Positions 25,502 to 33,775 are shown, counted from the first letter of the stretch. The stretch is DNA of 64,000 nt from Pelagibius marinus (GCF_014925385.1 NZ_JACSDK010000009.1:124001-188000); one strand, 5' to 3'. Numbers and translations: made by a program. Notes: a model not told the origin generated them from the letters alone.

Positions 25502-28500
25502 CTATTGCGCCGCGAGGGCGTTGCCGCGCGGGGCCGCCGCCGAGGCAGACTGGGGTACCGCGGCCAGGGTGCAGTTCCAGCGATTTTCCCGCGTGCGATA
25601 GCAGGGCGCCCCCGGGCGCGGCGGCGTGGTCTCCTCGACGTCGTCGACCAGCTGCGGGGCCGGCACCGGGGCCGGCGGCGCGGGCGCGCGCTCCAGCAAC
25701 GGCTGCAGTTCCGGGCCCAGGGACTTTAGCAACTGCGTGGGCAGCGCCGAGGTGAAGCCGTAGCCGGCGGCGTCCGGTCCGGCCACATGGGCCGAGATAA
25801 CGCCGAAGAAGCGGTCGCCCAGGAAGAACACGAAGGTCGCGGTACGGTTCACGACCCGCGAGGAGATCAGTTCGCCGCTGCGCCCGAAGCGCTCGTAGCG
25901 GTGGTCGCCGGTACCGGTCTTGCCGCCGGCGATCAGCCGGTTGCCCTCGGCGTCGCTGAAGGCGCCGCTCGCCCGGCGGCCGGTGCCCTGCTCGACGGTC
26001 TCGACCAGCGCCTGGCGCAGGGTGGCGGCCACCTCGGCGCGCAGCACCCTCTCGCCCGGCGGCACCTGCAGGCGCATCACGGTTTCGAAGGGCGTGCCCT
26101 CGGCGAAGCGCAGGCGCTCGAAGCGGCCGCTGGGCAGGCGCAGGCCGTCGTTCAGGATGATGCCCATCAGTTCGGCCAGGGCGGCCGGCCGGTCGCCGGA
26201 GCTGCCGATCGAGGTGGCGTAGGACGGCACCAGCCAGTCGAAGGGGTAGCCGAGCCGCTGCCAGGTGACGGCCAGGCGCTGGAAGGCCTCCTCCTCCAGC
26301 AGGACGCGGATACGCTGATTCTGCGCGCGCCGCATCTTGGCGCGGAACAGCCAGCTGTAGGCGTCCTGACGGGCCTGGGCGCCGGCCTCCACGGCCTCGG
26401 CGAAGGAACTGCCCGGCCCGCGGCTGAGGAAGGCGGCCAGCCAGAGCTCCAGCGGATGGACCTTGGCGATGTAGCCGCGGTCGTTGAGGGAGAAGCTCTC
26501 GCGCGCGTAGCTGTCGTAGAGACCGCGCAGGTCGCTGTCACTCAGCGCGCGTCCGTGCCGCCGCTCTTTGAGAAAGGCGCCCAGCGCCGCCGGCCCGGCC
26601 TCCGGACGCAGGGAGCGGAAGACCACCGACTGGGCCGCGGCCGACTGCCGCGCCCGGCGCGACAGGCGCTCCAGGATCTCATCACGGTCGAGGCCGCGGT
26701 AGGCATCGTAGAAGCCGAGCATGAACTCCTTGCCCTCGCGGTCGGCGAAGCGGCTGAGATAGCCGTCGCGCAGCGGCGAGGCGGGGTCGCGCGGATCGCC
26801 CTGCTCGGCGACGATCCGTGCCACGTGGTAGCGCACCACGTCGCGCATCAGCCGGATGAAGACCAGGTTCACCGAGTTGTGCAGGGCATCGGCCACGGTC
26901 ATGACGCGGCCGTTGTCGCGCCTGTCGAAATTGACGAAGTGGTGCAGCCCGCCGCCGGTGAAGAAGCCCTCCTCCGGGTTGGCGGAATAGCGCCGCTGCA
27001 TGGCCGCGGCCAGCAGGCCGCGCAGATCCAGCTCGGGGCGCCCGGCCAGCGCCGCGGCGGCCCAGCGCGTAAGCGCGTCGCCCTTGAGGGCCCTGACGCG
27101 CAGCACCTCCACCGGCTGGCCGTGCAGTTCCTCGTGCAGCTCGGCGATGATCTCCAGATAGCTGACCAGGGTGCGCAGCTTGGCCGTGGAGCCGAGGTCG
27201 AGCTTGGTGCCCTCGTTGACGTCAAAGGGGCCGTCGTAGTTGTCGGCCTGCAGGCGCAGCCGGTTGCGGTCGGCGCCGCGCTCGTAGAGCAGCAGGCTGT
27301 AGATCACCTTGGCCGGGTCACCGCGGTCCAGCAGGCGCGGCGCGTCCAGACCCCTGTCCTTCAGGGCGGCGGGGTCGGAGAGGCTCTTCAGGGCGGCGGT
27401 CACCTGCTCCTGCACCTTCTTGTCCAGCGTCGTCTCCACCGTCAGGTCCAGGCGGTCCAGGTCGTAGAACGAGCCGAGTCCGAGCTGGCCGAGCAGGCGG
27501 GCGCGCAGCGTCGAGGCGGCCTTCCAGGACAGCTCCGAGGCCGGCGAGGCGGCGGCCGGCAGAGCCGTCGTGAAGCCGTTGCGCCGGGCCAGGGCCGCGT
27601 CGCGCAGGCGGGCGTCGATGACCCCGGCCTGGGCCAGCAGGCGCAGGTGGCTGTCGACCAGGCGGTCCAGGGCCGCGCGACCGGCCAGCAGGTATTCCGA
27701 GGGCCGCCGCTGGGCGATGAGCAGGCTCAGCGCCTGGCGGTAGACGGTGGCCTGGCGCTGCAGCGCCGCGGCGTCGGCGGCCGGGGCCGAGAGGCTGTCG
27801 CGCAGCGTCTCGAAATCGGTGCCGAACCAGGCCCAGAGACCGTCGGCGAGACCGATCACCTCGCCGTAGCCCGGCCGCGCGGCCAGCGGCGTGGAGTTCA
27901 GGTAATCGACGACGATCCGGCGGCGCGCCGCGGTGGTGTCGCGCCCGCCGAGGTAGCCGCGCAGGCTGGCGGAGATCATCTGCCGCAGCTTCTCGACCAC
28001 GCTGTCGGTGCGCCCTTCCGGCGAGTGGCGGAACTTTTCCATCTGGGTGGCCAGGGTGCTGCCACCCGGGCTCTGGCCGCCGGTCACCGTCTTCTTCACC
28101 ACCAGGTCGGCGAAGGCAATGGCCAGGCGGTCCCATTCCACCGCCGGGTTGGCGCGCGGAAAGCGCGGAGTCAGAAGCTCCCGGTTCTCGATGAAGAGCA
28201 GCGTCTTGACGATCAGCGGCGGCACCGCCTCGAAAGTCTCGAAAGCACGCTCGGGCGTGCGCGAGAGGAAGACCGGCGCGCCGTCGCGGTCGAGCAGGGC
28301 GAGGCCGGAGCGCGACTTGGCGCGGTAGGGCGCGATGCCGCTCTGCTGGAAATACCAGTCGAAGCGCTCGGAGACACGGGCCTGGGTTTCGACCCGGTAG
28401 CCCTCGGCGCGCAGGCTGTCGATGAACTCCGGCAGGCCGACGTAGCCGAGCCGCCGGTCATAGGGCCCGTCCTTGGGAAAGGCGATAACGTCGCTCGGCC

Positions 28501-28735
28501 CCTCGTCGACGCGGAAGGTCATCTCGCCGGCCAGGCGCGAAAAGAGTGCGGATTGCAGAGTGGAGGTCTTGGCCTCGATGACGGCCAGGCTGCCCAGCGC
28601 GGTCAGCAGGCAGAGGGTCGAGCCAAGGGTGGCGATACGCCGCCAGCCGCGTCCGAAAGGTGGCCGTCGTCGCGGCTTGGCGGGAGCTTCCCGCGGCACC
28701 GCCGGCTCGGTTGCCTTCAGCGAATCACCCGACAC
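25502..28735 (-). CDS. Divergent class A penicillin-binding protein (GT51 plus transpeptidase)
   Basis: This 1077-residue protein has a basic cytoplasmic tail and one membrane anchor (about 35-53). Residues about 170-310 form a GT51-like domain: FIENREL (Glu183) and GGSTLATQ (224-231) are kept. The usual HxG after the first motif is missing, and the second catalytic Glu position reads KLRQ (Gln252). The transpeptidase domain has all three motifs: STAK (Ser516), SVN (621-623) and KTG (939-941). The C-terminal tail is Pro-rich with two cysteines. It should cross-link peptidoglycan in the periplasm; glycan polymerisation by its GT51 domain is doubtful. About 400 residues more than PBP1a/1b lie partly between the SVN and KTG motifs. 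Confidence 0.85.
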   Translation of the reverse strand: MSGDSLKATEPAVPREAPAKPRRRPPFGRGWRRIATLGSTLCLLTALGSLAVIEAKTSTLQSALFSRLAGEMTFRVDEGPSDVIAFPKDGPYDRRLGYVGLPEFIDSLRAEGYRVETQARVSERFDWYFQQSGIAPYRAKSRSGLALLDRDGAPVFLSRTPERAFETFEAVPPLIVKTLLFIENRELLTPRFPRANPAVEWDRLAIAFADLVVKKTVTGGQSPGGSTLATQMEKFRHSPEGRTDSVVEKLRQMISASLRGYLGGRDTTAARRRIVVDYLNSTPLAARPGYGEVIGLADGLWAWFGTDFETLRDSLSAPAADAAALQRQATVYRQALSLLIAQRRPSEYLLAGRAALDRLVDSHLRLLAQAGVIDARLRDAALARRNGFTTALPAAASPASELSWKAASTLRARLLGQLGLGSFYDLDRLDLTVETTLDKKVQEQVTAALKSLSDPAALKDRGLDAPRLLDRGDPAKVIYSLLLYERGADRNRLRLQADNYDGPFDVNEGTKLDLGSTAKLRTLVSYLEIIAELHEELHGQPVEVLRVRALKGDALTRWAAAALAGRPELDLRGLLAAAMQRRYSANPEEGFFTGGGLHHFVNFDRRDNGRVMTVADALHNSVNLVFIRLMRDVVRYHVARIVAEQGDPRDPASPLRDGYLSRFADREGKEFMLGFYDAYRGLDRDEILERLSRRARQSAAAQSVVFRSLRPEAGPAALGAFLKERRHGRALSDSDLRGLYDSYARESFSLNDRGYIAKVHPLELWLAAFLSRGPGSSFAEAVEAGAQARQDAYSWLFRAKMRRAQNQRIRVLLEEEAFQRLAVTWQRLGYPFDWLVPSYATSIGSSGDRPAALAELMGIILNDGLRLPSGRFERLRFAEGTPFETVMRLQVPPGERVLRAEVAATLRQALVETVEQGTGRRASGAFSDAEGNRLIAGGKTGTGDHRYERFGRSGELISSRVVNRTATFVFFLGDRFFGVISAHVAGPDAAGYGFTSALPTQLLKSLGPELQPLLERAPAPPAPVPAPQLVDDVEETTPPRPGAPCYRTRENRWNCTLAAVPQSASAAAPRGNALAAQ

Positions 28736-28999
28736 CGCTTGGCATCCCTGGCTAGGGGCTGGCCTTCCATTTCGGAAGAGCGCGCCCGGTGGAACAAGTC
28801 CCCCTCGAACGTCTCCTCTACCAACTCCGGCAATGCCGGTCCCCGAAAAGCATCATGCCGAGAGAGTAAAGTTTTCTCAACCTTTATAAATAGTTAACAC
28901 GATTTCCCCAGGCGGGCTGCGGACTTCGAGGGGCGGGCGGCAGCGGCCGATTCGGCCCGCCGAGCCAAGCCGGGGTTTTGCCGTGGTAGCATGCGCCCC

Positions 29000-29947
29000 A
29001 TGACTGATCTCAAAAACATTCCCTTTCTCTCCGAAGCGGCGCTCGCCGGCCTCGGCATCACCACCGGCGAGGTCATCGAAAGCATCGAATCCATGATTGC
29101 CGGCAGCGCCCGTTCGGCGGTCTGGAGCGCCCCCAAGGCGGTGATCCAGCCCGGCGACGGCCGCTACATGATGGCCGCCCTGGCCGCCGCCGACGACCCG
29201 GCGCTGCTGGCGGTGAAGACGGTGGTGCTCAACCCCCGCAACACGGAGCGCGGCCTGGCGCAGATCAACGGACTGGTCACGCTGCTGAGCAGCGACACGG
29301 GCCTGCCCGTCGCGATCCTGGACGGCAACTGGATCACCGCGGTGCGCACCGCCGGCCTCAGTGCGACCGCTGCCAGGCACCTGGCGCGCGAAGACTCCGC
29401 CGTCGCCGCCTTCATCGGCGCGGGCGTGCAGGCGCGCAGCCACCTTGCCGCCTTCGCCGACATCTACCCCCTGGAGGAAGTGCGCATCTTCGCCCGCGGG
29501 CGGGCCAACATCGACAGGCTGAGCGAAGCGGCGGCCGCCCTGGGGCTGTCGGTGGTGGTCTGCGCCTCCCCGGAGGAAGCCGCAAGACCGGCGGACCTGC
29601 TCGTCACCTCGGTCACCTATTCACCGGCGCTGGAGCCCTTCCTGGACGCCGACTGGCTGAAGCCCGGCGCCTTCGCCGCGGTGACGGATCTCGCCGCCCC
29701 CTGGAAGAAGGAGAGCTTCACGGCCTTCGACCGTCTGGTCATCGACGACATGGCGCAGGAAGCGGCGCTGCCCAACAAGCTGGCCCCGCCCGAGGCCGTC
29801 TCGGGCGACCTGACGGGCCTGGTCCTGGGAGAGATCGCCGGCCGCGAGAGCCCGCAGGAACGCAGCGCCTTCATCTTTCGCGGCCACGCGCTGGGCGACC
29901 TTGCGCTCTCGGCCCTCGCCTGCCGCAAGGCCGGCATCGTCGACTGA
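29000..29947 (+). CDS. Ornithine cyclodeaminase/mu-crystallin family protein
   Basis: The product is 315 residues from ATG 29000 (an ATG at 28991 adds three). The family's NAD(P)-binding Rossmann motif is FIGAGVQARSHLAAF. Other conserved parts are KTVVLNPRNTERGLAQINGL and TAVRTAGLSATAARHLAR. The family includes ornithine cyclodeaminase, alanine dehydrogenase, ketimine reductases and opine-type enzymes, so the substrate is open. It stands alone: the PBP gene is divergent, with 264 bases between that include an AT-rich tract at 28866-28903 suited to a promoter. merR is convergent downstream. Confidence 0.82.
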   Translation: MTDLKNIPFLSEAALAGLGITTGEVIESIESMIAGSARSAVWSAPKAVIQPGDGRYMMAALAAADDPALLAVKTVVLNPRNTERGLAQINGLVTLLSSDTGLPVAILDGNWITAVRTAGLSATAARHLAREDSAVAAFIGAGVQARSHLAAFADIYPLEEVRIFARGRANIDRLSEAAAALGLSVVVCASPEEAARPADLLVTSVTYSPALEPFLDADWLKPGAFAAVTDLAAPWKKESFTAFDRLVIDDMAQEAALPNKLAPPEAVSGDLTGLVLGEIAGRESPQERSAFIFRGHALGDLALSALACRKAGIVD

Positions 29948-29980
29948 GTCGTCACCAAGCGGCGGCGGCGGATCGGGCTC

Positions 29981-30400
29981 TTATGCCTGCGACTCGAGCG
30001 CGTCCAAGACGGGGCATTCCGGCACTTCGTCTCCCGAACACCGCGACGCCGTCTCCGCGAGAATCCGCTCTATGCGTCTGAGGTCGGCGATCTTCGCCCG
30101 GACGTCGGCCAGGTGCCGCTCCGTGCGCTGCTTCACCTCGGCACAGGTTTGCGTGCCGCGGTCCATCAGCGCCAGCAGTCCCCGCACGTCATCGATCGAA
30201 AAGCCGAGTTCGCGCGCCCGCAGGATGAAGCGCAGGCGGGATACGTGACCCGCATCGTAGACGCGGTACCCGGCGCCGCTCCGCGGCGGATCGGGCATCA
30301 TGCCGATCTTCTCGTAGTAGCGGATGGTCTCCAGGTTGCAGCCGGTCCGGCGGGCCAGGTCGGCCCGCAGGAGACCTTTATCCGGGCTGAATGCCTTCAT
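29981..30400 (-). CDS. merR: Mercury-responsive regulator MerR
   Basis: In this 139-residue protein the N-terminal MerR-type winged helix spans about 10-75 (CNLETIRYYEKIGMMP, GYRVYDAGHVSRLRFI). A dimerisation helix follows. The three mercury-binding cysteines are present: TCAEV (86), RCSGDE (121) and ECPVLDAL (129). The 35-residue gap between the first two equals that in the classical Tn501 protein, and the third is one residue closer. It is divergent from merT, with the operator-promoter at 30414-30444 between them, and should repress and then, with Hg(II), activate that promoter. Confidence 0.9.
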   Translation of the reverse strand: MKAFSPDKGLLRADLARRTGCNLETIRYYEKIGMMPDPPRSGAGYRVYDAGHVSRLRFILRARELGFSIDDVRGLLALMDRGTQTCAEVKQRTERHLADVRAKIADLRRIERILAETASRCSGDEVPECPVLDALESQA

Positions 30401-30413
30401 CGCCTGAAACTCC

Positions 30414-30444
30414 TTGAGTCTGTAGTTACTACAGACTTTAGGAT
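30414..30444 (+). promoter_or_regulatory. MerR-controlled mer promoter and operator
   Basis: A -35 TTGAGT (30414-30419) and a -10 TAGGAT (30439-30444) are separated by 19 bases, the over-long spacing that MerR-type activators correct by untwisting DNA. Between them lies a perfect 8-bp inverted repeat, AGTCTGTA (30417-30424) and TACAGACT (30430-30437), with a 5-base centre. This is the expected MerR dyad, oriented to drive merT. Confidence 0.85.
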
Positions 30445-30475
30445 CAAATCAGCCCGAATTCGAGAGCCGAATGAT

Positions 30476-30874
30476 ATGAGCGAGAAACAAGCCGCAACGG
30501 CCTTGCCGGAAACCCCCGATACCGCACCCGACCATCGGCCGGGATGGTTCGCCGCGGGCGGCGTCGTCGGGGCGGTCCTCGCCTCCGCCTGCTGCATCCT
30601 TCCCCTTGTCCTGCTGTTTCTCGGCGTTTCCGGCGCCTGGATCGGAAACCTGACCGCTTTGCAGCCCTTCAAGCCCTATTTCGCGATTGTGGCGCTGGTC
30701 TTTGTCGGCCTCGGGTTCCGGCAGGTCTACTTCCGGCCCGCCGCAGGCTGCGCCGAGGGGACCCACTGCAGCCGGCCCCGGTCCTCCGTGATCGTCAAAC
30801 CGGCGCTCTGGATCGCAACCCTGCTGGTAGCGTCGGCGCTGACCGTCAACTGGTGGGCGCCGCTGTTCTACTGA
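30476..30874 (+). CDS. merT: Mercuric ion transport protein MerT
   Basis: This 132-residue inner-membrane protein has three membrane segments. The mercury-binding cysteine pair in the first is ASACCILP (Cys39, Cys40), and a second pair lies in the loop after segment two (Cys92, Cys98 in GCAEGTHCSRP). MerT passes Hg(II) from MerP into the cytoplasm. ATG 30476 is the first start after the mer promoter, about 25 bases beyond the predicted transcript start. merP follows 25 bases downstream. Confidence 0.9.
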   Translation: MSEKQAATALPETPDTAPDHRPGWFAAGGVVGAVLASACCILPLVLLFLGVSGAWIGNLTALQPFKPYFAIVALVFVGLGFRQVYFRPAAGCAEGTHCSRPRSSVIVKPALWIATLLVASALTVNWWAPLFY

Positions 30875-30899
30875 CCTCACTCTTTGGAGCAAACCGCTG

Positions 30900-31229
30900 A
30901 TGAAGTTTTCCCTCTCTCGCCTCGCCGGCTTTCTCCTTCTCGCGACGATCGGGCTTCACATGGGCGCCCCCCTCCCGCCGGCAGCGGCCCAGTCCGCCGG
31001 CGGCCAGGCAACTCTCCAAAGCGTCACCTTCACCGTCGACAACATGTTCTGCGCGCTCTGCCCCGTTACCGTCCGCAAGGCGATGGAGGGCGTGGAGGGC
31101 GTCAGTTCGGTCGAGATCGACTTCGAGGCCAAGACGGCCTTCGTCACCTTCGATCCGGCCATCACCACAGCCGCATCGATTGCCGCCGCTTCGAGCGATG
31201 CCGGTTATCCGGCCCGGCCGGGAAGCTGA
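30900..31229 (+). CDS. merP: Periplasmic mercury-binding protein MerP
   Basis: This 109-residue protein has a signal peptide (about 1-30) and one HMA-type metal-binding domain. The motif is NMFCALCPVTVRKAM (Cys51, Cys54), against GMTCAACPITVKKAI in classical MerP. The beta-alpha-beta pattern continues with VSSVEIDFEAKTAFVTFDP. It should bind Hg(II) in the periplasm and hand it to MerT. It is second in the merT-merP-GDCC unit. Confidence 0.9.
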   Translation: MKFSLSRLAGFLLLATIGLHMGAPLPPAAAQSAGGQATLQSVTFTVDNMFCALCPVTVRKAMEGVEGVSSVEIDFEAKTAFVTFDPAITTAASIAAASSDAGYPARPGS

Positions 31230-31254
31230 CCGGAAGACGGCGGGAAGCCCGATC

Positions 31255-31479
31255 ATGGAAATACGATCCGCCGGCGTCATCCTTCACTCAACGCTCACCT
31301 GCCCGCACTGCGGCCATGCCGTCACCGAGGCGATGCCGACGGACGCCTGCCAGTGGTTCTACGACTGCAAGGCCTGCAACGCCCTCTTGAGGCCGAAGCC
31401 GGGGGACTGCTGCGTGTTCTGCTCTTATGGAACGGTTCCCTGCCCGCCGGTCCAGACCGGCGGCGGCTGCTGCGGCTGA
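31255..31479 (+). CDS. GDCC-motif cysteine-rich protein of mer operons
   Basis: This 74-residue protein has 11 cysteines. Two CxxC-type pairs (LTCPHCGH, YDCKACNA) resemble a zinc ribbon. The C-terminal GDCCVFCSYGTVPCPP is the signature of the GDCCVxC family, members of which sometimes carry selenocysteine; here all positions are Cys codons. Such proteins are found next to merT and merP and are presumed to bind or pass on mercury. It starts 25 bases after the merP stop. No mercuric reductase follows; the next gene is a convergent LysR regulator 42 bases on. Confidence 0.82.
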   Translation: MEIRSAGVILHSTLTCPHCGHAVTEAMPTDACQWFYDCKACNALLRPKPGDCCVFCSYGTVPCPPVQTGGGCCG

Positions 31480-31521
31480 AACCGGCAAGCTTTCCCGCCC
31501 ACGCCGGATGACGCCGGGGGC

Positions 31522-32478
31522 TTACTCGTAGGTGCGGGCGCTGAGCGGCTTGGCGTCGATGGCCTCGCGCAGGGCCTGCAGCAGGCCGGCCTCGGCGCGG
31601 TTCAGGTGGGTCTGGGGGTTCCATACCAGGTAGATATCCACCGCCGGCGGGTTTTCGTAGGGCGGCAGGCGCCACAGCAGGCCGTCGCGCAGGTCGCGCG
31701 CTACCACGTGGATCGGCAGCGGCCCGATGCCGAGCCCGGCGATGATCATCCGCCGCACCTCCTCCAGGTGGGAGGAGTGGCCGACCACCCAGTCGTCGAG
31801 GTCGTGCTGGGCGCGCAACAGGGCGACGGGACGCAGGGCGTCGGCCAGCTGGTCGGTCTTGAAGGAGACGGAGGCGTGGCCCTTCAGGTCGGTGAGGCTG
31901 AGGCCCTCGCGCCCGAACAGCGGGTGCGGCGGGCCGCAGAAGAAACCGAAGTGCTCGCGGTAGATCATCTTGTAGTCGAGGCGCGGCGAGCGCTTGTGCA
32001 CCAGGCAGAGCCCGAAACTGGCCGACTTCTCCAGCACCGCGCGGGTCACCTCGGCGGAGGTATCGACCTCGATCTCGTAGGTCGCCTTGGGGTTCTCGGC
32101 ATGGAAGGCGGCCAGCACCTCGTCGAAGATCGGCGAGATCACGTGGCTGGCCATGGCGATGCGCACATGGCCGGTGATCTCGTCCTTCACGTCGCGGGTC
32201 AGCACCGCCACCCGGGCGACGTTGCCGTAGATCTCGACGCACTCCTTATAGAGCACCTCGCCGGCCGGGGTGACGCGGAAGATCGCCGGGCCGCGCTCGA
32301 TGAGGCGCTTGCCGAGGCGGGTTTCCAGACGTTTCAGCGCGTGGCTGACCGTGGGCTGGCGCAGGTAGAGACGCTTGGCGGCGCCGGTGACGCTGCCTTC
32401 CTGCACCACCACCATGAAGGTGCGCAGCAGATTCCAGTCCAGTTCCCGGGCCAGGCGTTCGCCGCTTTCCTGAAGCAT
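31522..32478 (-). CDS. LysR-family transcription regulator
   Basis: The product is 318 residues from ATG 32478, preceded by a strong AAGGAGG. The N-terminal LysR helix-turn-helix reads DWNLLRTFMVVVQEGSVTGA, then LRQPTVSHALKRLETRLGKR and LFERG-like LIERGPAIFRVTPAG. The rest is the two-lobed effector domain. The gene is divergent from the amine-transport/catabolic operon (from 32886). The two ATAG-N7-CTAT sites (32500-32536) just upstream of its start fit autoregulation plus control of that operon, the normal LysR arrangement. The effector is probably an intermediate of that pathway. Confidence 0.9.
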   Translation of the reverse strand: MLQESGERLARELDWNLLRTFMVVVQEGSVTGAAKRLYLRQPTVSHALKRLETRLGKRLIERGPAIFRVTPAGEVLYKECVEIYGNVARVAVLTRDVKDEITGHVRIAMASHVISPIFDEVLAAFHAENPKATYEIEVDTSAEVTRAVLEKSASFGLCLVHKRSPRLDYKMIYREHFGFFCGPPHPLFGREGLSLTDLKGHASVSFKTDQLADALRPVALLRAQHDLDDWVVGHSSHLEEVRRMIIAGLGIGPLPIHVVARDLRDGLLWRLPPYENPPAVDIYLVWNPQTHLNRAEAGLLQALREAIDAKPLSARTYE

Positions 32479-32496
32479 TCCGGCCTCCTTGGGGCA

Positions 32497-32517
32497 GTCA
32501 TAGATGTCATCTATGAC
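32497..32517. promoter_or_regulatory. LysR-type operator 1 (perfect dyad)
   Basis: GTCATAGAT (32497-32505), three bases, then ATCTATGAC (32509-32517) form a perfect 9-bp inverted repeat containing the LysR T-N11-A signature and ATAG-N7-CTAT. It lies 19 bases upstream of the regulator's ATG, where the bound protein would cover its own promoter. Confidence 0.7.
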
Positions 32518-32521
32518 CAGC

Positions 32522-32536
32522 ATAGCACTTATCTAT
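32522..32536. promoter_or_regulatory. LysR-type operator 2 (half-site spacing repeat)
   Basis: ATAG (32522-32525)-N7-CTAT (32533-32536) repeats the core of operator 1 exactly 22 bases on, so both lie on the same DNA face. Paired strong and weak sites are typical of LysR recognition and activation sites. Confidence 0.6.
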
Positions 32537-32606
32537 TTGCACAATGAACCCCCAAGGCAAAGACTGGCCCTCTCATACCGGCAGGCGATAAGCCGGATGG
32601 AGCAGA

Positions 32607-32872
32607 AGCCCGGATTTCTCAAACCATCGCGGGCGTCACGGAGGCGAATTTGCTGACAGGCCAGAAAAGACGCGAAGAGCGTATCGGCAATACGGTCGAG
32701 CGGCTTGACGCCGCCTGTCAGCAAATTCGCCCCGCCCTTCGGGTCGCCTCAGGAAGCCCGCACGCTGCGTCGAAGCCCTCAACCGTAGTCCCTGCTACGC
32801 TTTTCGGGCTTCTCCTATCGAGCGGGCTTCCTGAGGCGATGACGCTCCACGATGGTTTGAGAAGTCCGGGCT
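32607..32872. repeat. Nested palindromic repeat element, about 266 bp
   Basis: Outer arms 32607-32629 and 32850-32872 are inverted copies with two mismatches. Inside lie two side-by-side perfect 17-bp inverted repeats: GCGAATTTGCTGACAGG (32644-32660) with its complement at 32714-32730, and CGCCTCAGGAAGCCCGC (32745-32761) with its complement at 32822-32838. The second of these encloses GAAGCCC/GGGCTTC (32772-32778, 32806-32812) and CGTAG/CTACG. It codes for no protein. It could be a MITE or REP-like mobile repeat, or fold as RNA. It fills most of the gap between the LysR operators and the first permease gene. Confidence 0.75.
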
Positions 32873-32885
32873 AGGTTCAGATTTC

Positions 32886-33767
32886 ATGGCAGCAGTAGCA
32901 GCGGACGCGGACGCGCCGGGGCCCCGCCCCTGGCTGCTCATGTCGCCGGCCCTGACCGCGGTGGTCCTGCTGCTGGCCGTGCCGCTGTGCTTCATCCTGG
33001 TCTATTCCTTCTGGCTGCGCACCGCCGCCGGCGGCGAGCAGGTCGGCTTCTTCCTCGACAACTGGGCCGAGGTGCTGAGCGACGAGTTCTACCGCGACAT
33101 CCTGTTCCAGACCCTGCGCATCGCCGGCCTCTCGACCGTCGTCTGCATCCTGCTGGGCTACATTCCGGCCTACTTCATCGCTCGCTCGACGACGCGCCAC
33201 AAGGCGGCGCTGATCCTGCTGCTCATGCTGCCCTTCTGGATCAGCTACATCATCCGCACCATGTCGTGGATCAACATCCTGGGGGTCAGCGGCGCGCTGA
33301 ACGTCTTCCTCTTGTGGACCGGCATCATCTCGGAGCCGCTGCAGATCCTCTACAACGAGGCCACGGTGATCCTGGGGCTGGTGCACTTCCTGCTGCCCTT
33401 CATGATCCTCAACATCTACGTCAGCATCGACGGCATCGACACCAACCTGGCCGACGCCGCGCGCTCGCTGGGCGCCACCGGCTGGCAGACCTTCCGCGAG
33501 GTGACCCTGCCGTTGTCGATGCCCGGCCTGGCCGCCGGCAGCCTGCTCTGCTTCGTCCTCGGCGCCGGCACCTACATCACGCCGATGATCCTGGGCGGAC
33601 CGCGCAACGCCATGTTCGCCAACCTGGTCTTCGAGGCCATCATCACCCAGCTCAACTGGCCGCTGGGCTCGGCCCTGTCGCTGGTCTTGCTCGTCGTCCT
33701 CGGCGCCGTGGTGGTGGTCTACACCCGCTACGCCGGCATCGGCCAGCTCGCCAAGAGTTTCAAGTGA
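32886..33767 (+). CDS. Spermidine/putrescine-type ABC permease (PotB-like)
   Basis: This 293-residue inner-membrane protein has six membrane segments. The coupling loop is ADAARSLGATGWQTFREVTL, the EAA motif of this family. The N-terminal loop LTAVVLLLAVPLCFILVYSF and the FWISYIIRTMSW stretch are typical of PotB. It is the first gene of the nine-gene unit, and its ATG lies 14 bases past the right arm of the palindromic element. The next permease follows after 8 bases. Likely cargo is a polyamine or related amine. Confidence 0.9.
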   Translation: MAAVAADADAPGPRPWLLMSPALTAVVLLLAVPLCFILVYSFWLRTAAGGEQVGFFLDNWAEVLSDEFYRDILFQTLRIAGLSTVVCILLGYIPAYFIARSTTRHKAALILLLMLPFWISYIIRTMSWINILGVSGALNVFLLWTGIISEPLQILYNEATVILGLVHFLLPFMILNIYVSIDGIDTNLADAARSLGATGWQTFREVTLPLSMPGLAAGSLLCFVLGAGTYITPMILGGPRNAMFANLVFEAIITQLNWPLGSALSLVLLVVLGAVVVVYTRYAGIGQLAKSFK

Positions 33768-33775
33768 GGCCGGCC

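Noticed and set aside
31255-31479. Selenocysteine in the GDCC protein.
   Set aside because: Some family members are selenoproteins, but all Cys positions here are TGC/TGT codons and no in-frame TGA occurs before the stop.
32650-32874. A 74-residue open frame inside the palindromic element.
   Set aside because: It lies wholly within the nested inverted repeats and has no ribosome site or recognisable sequence.
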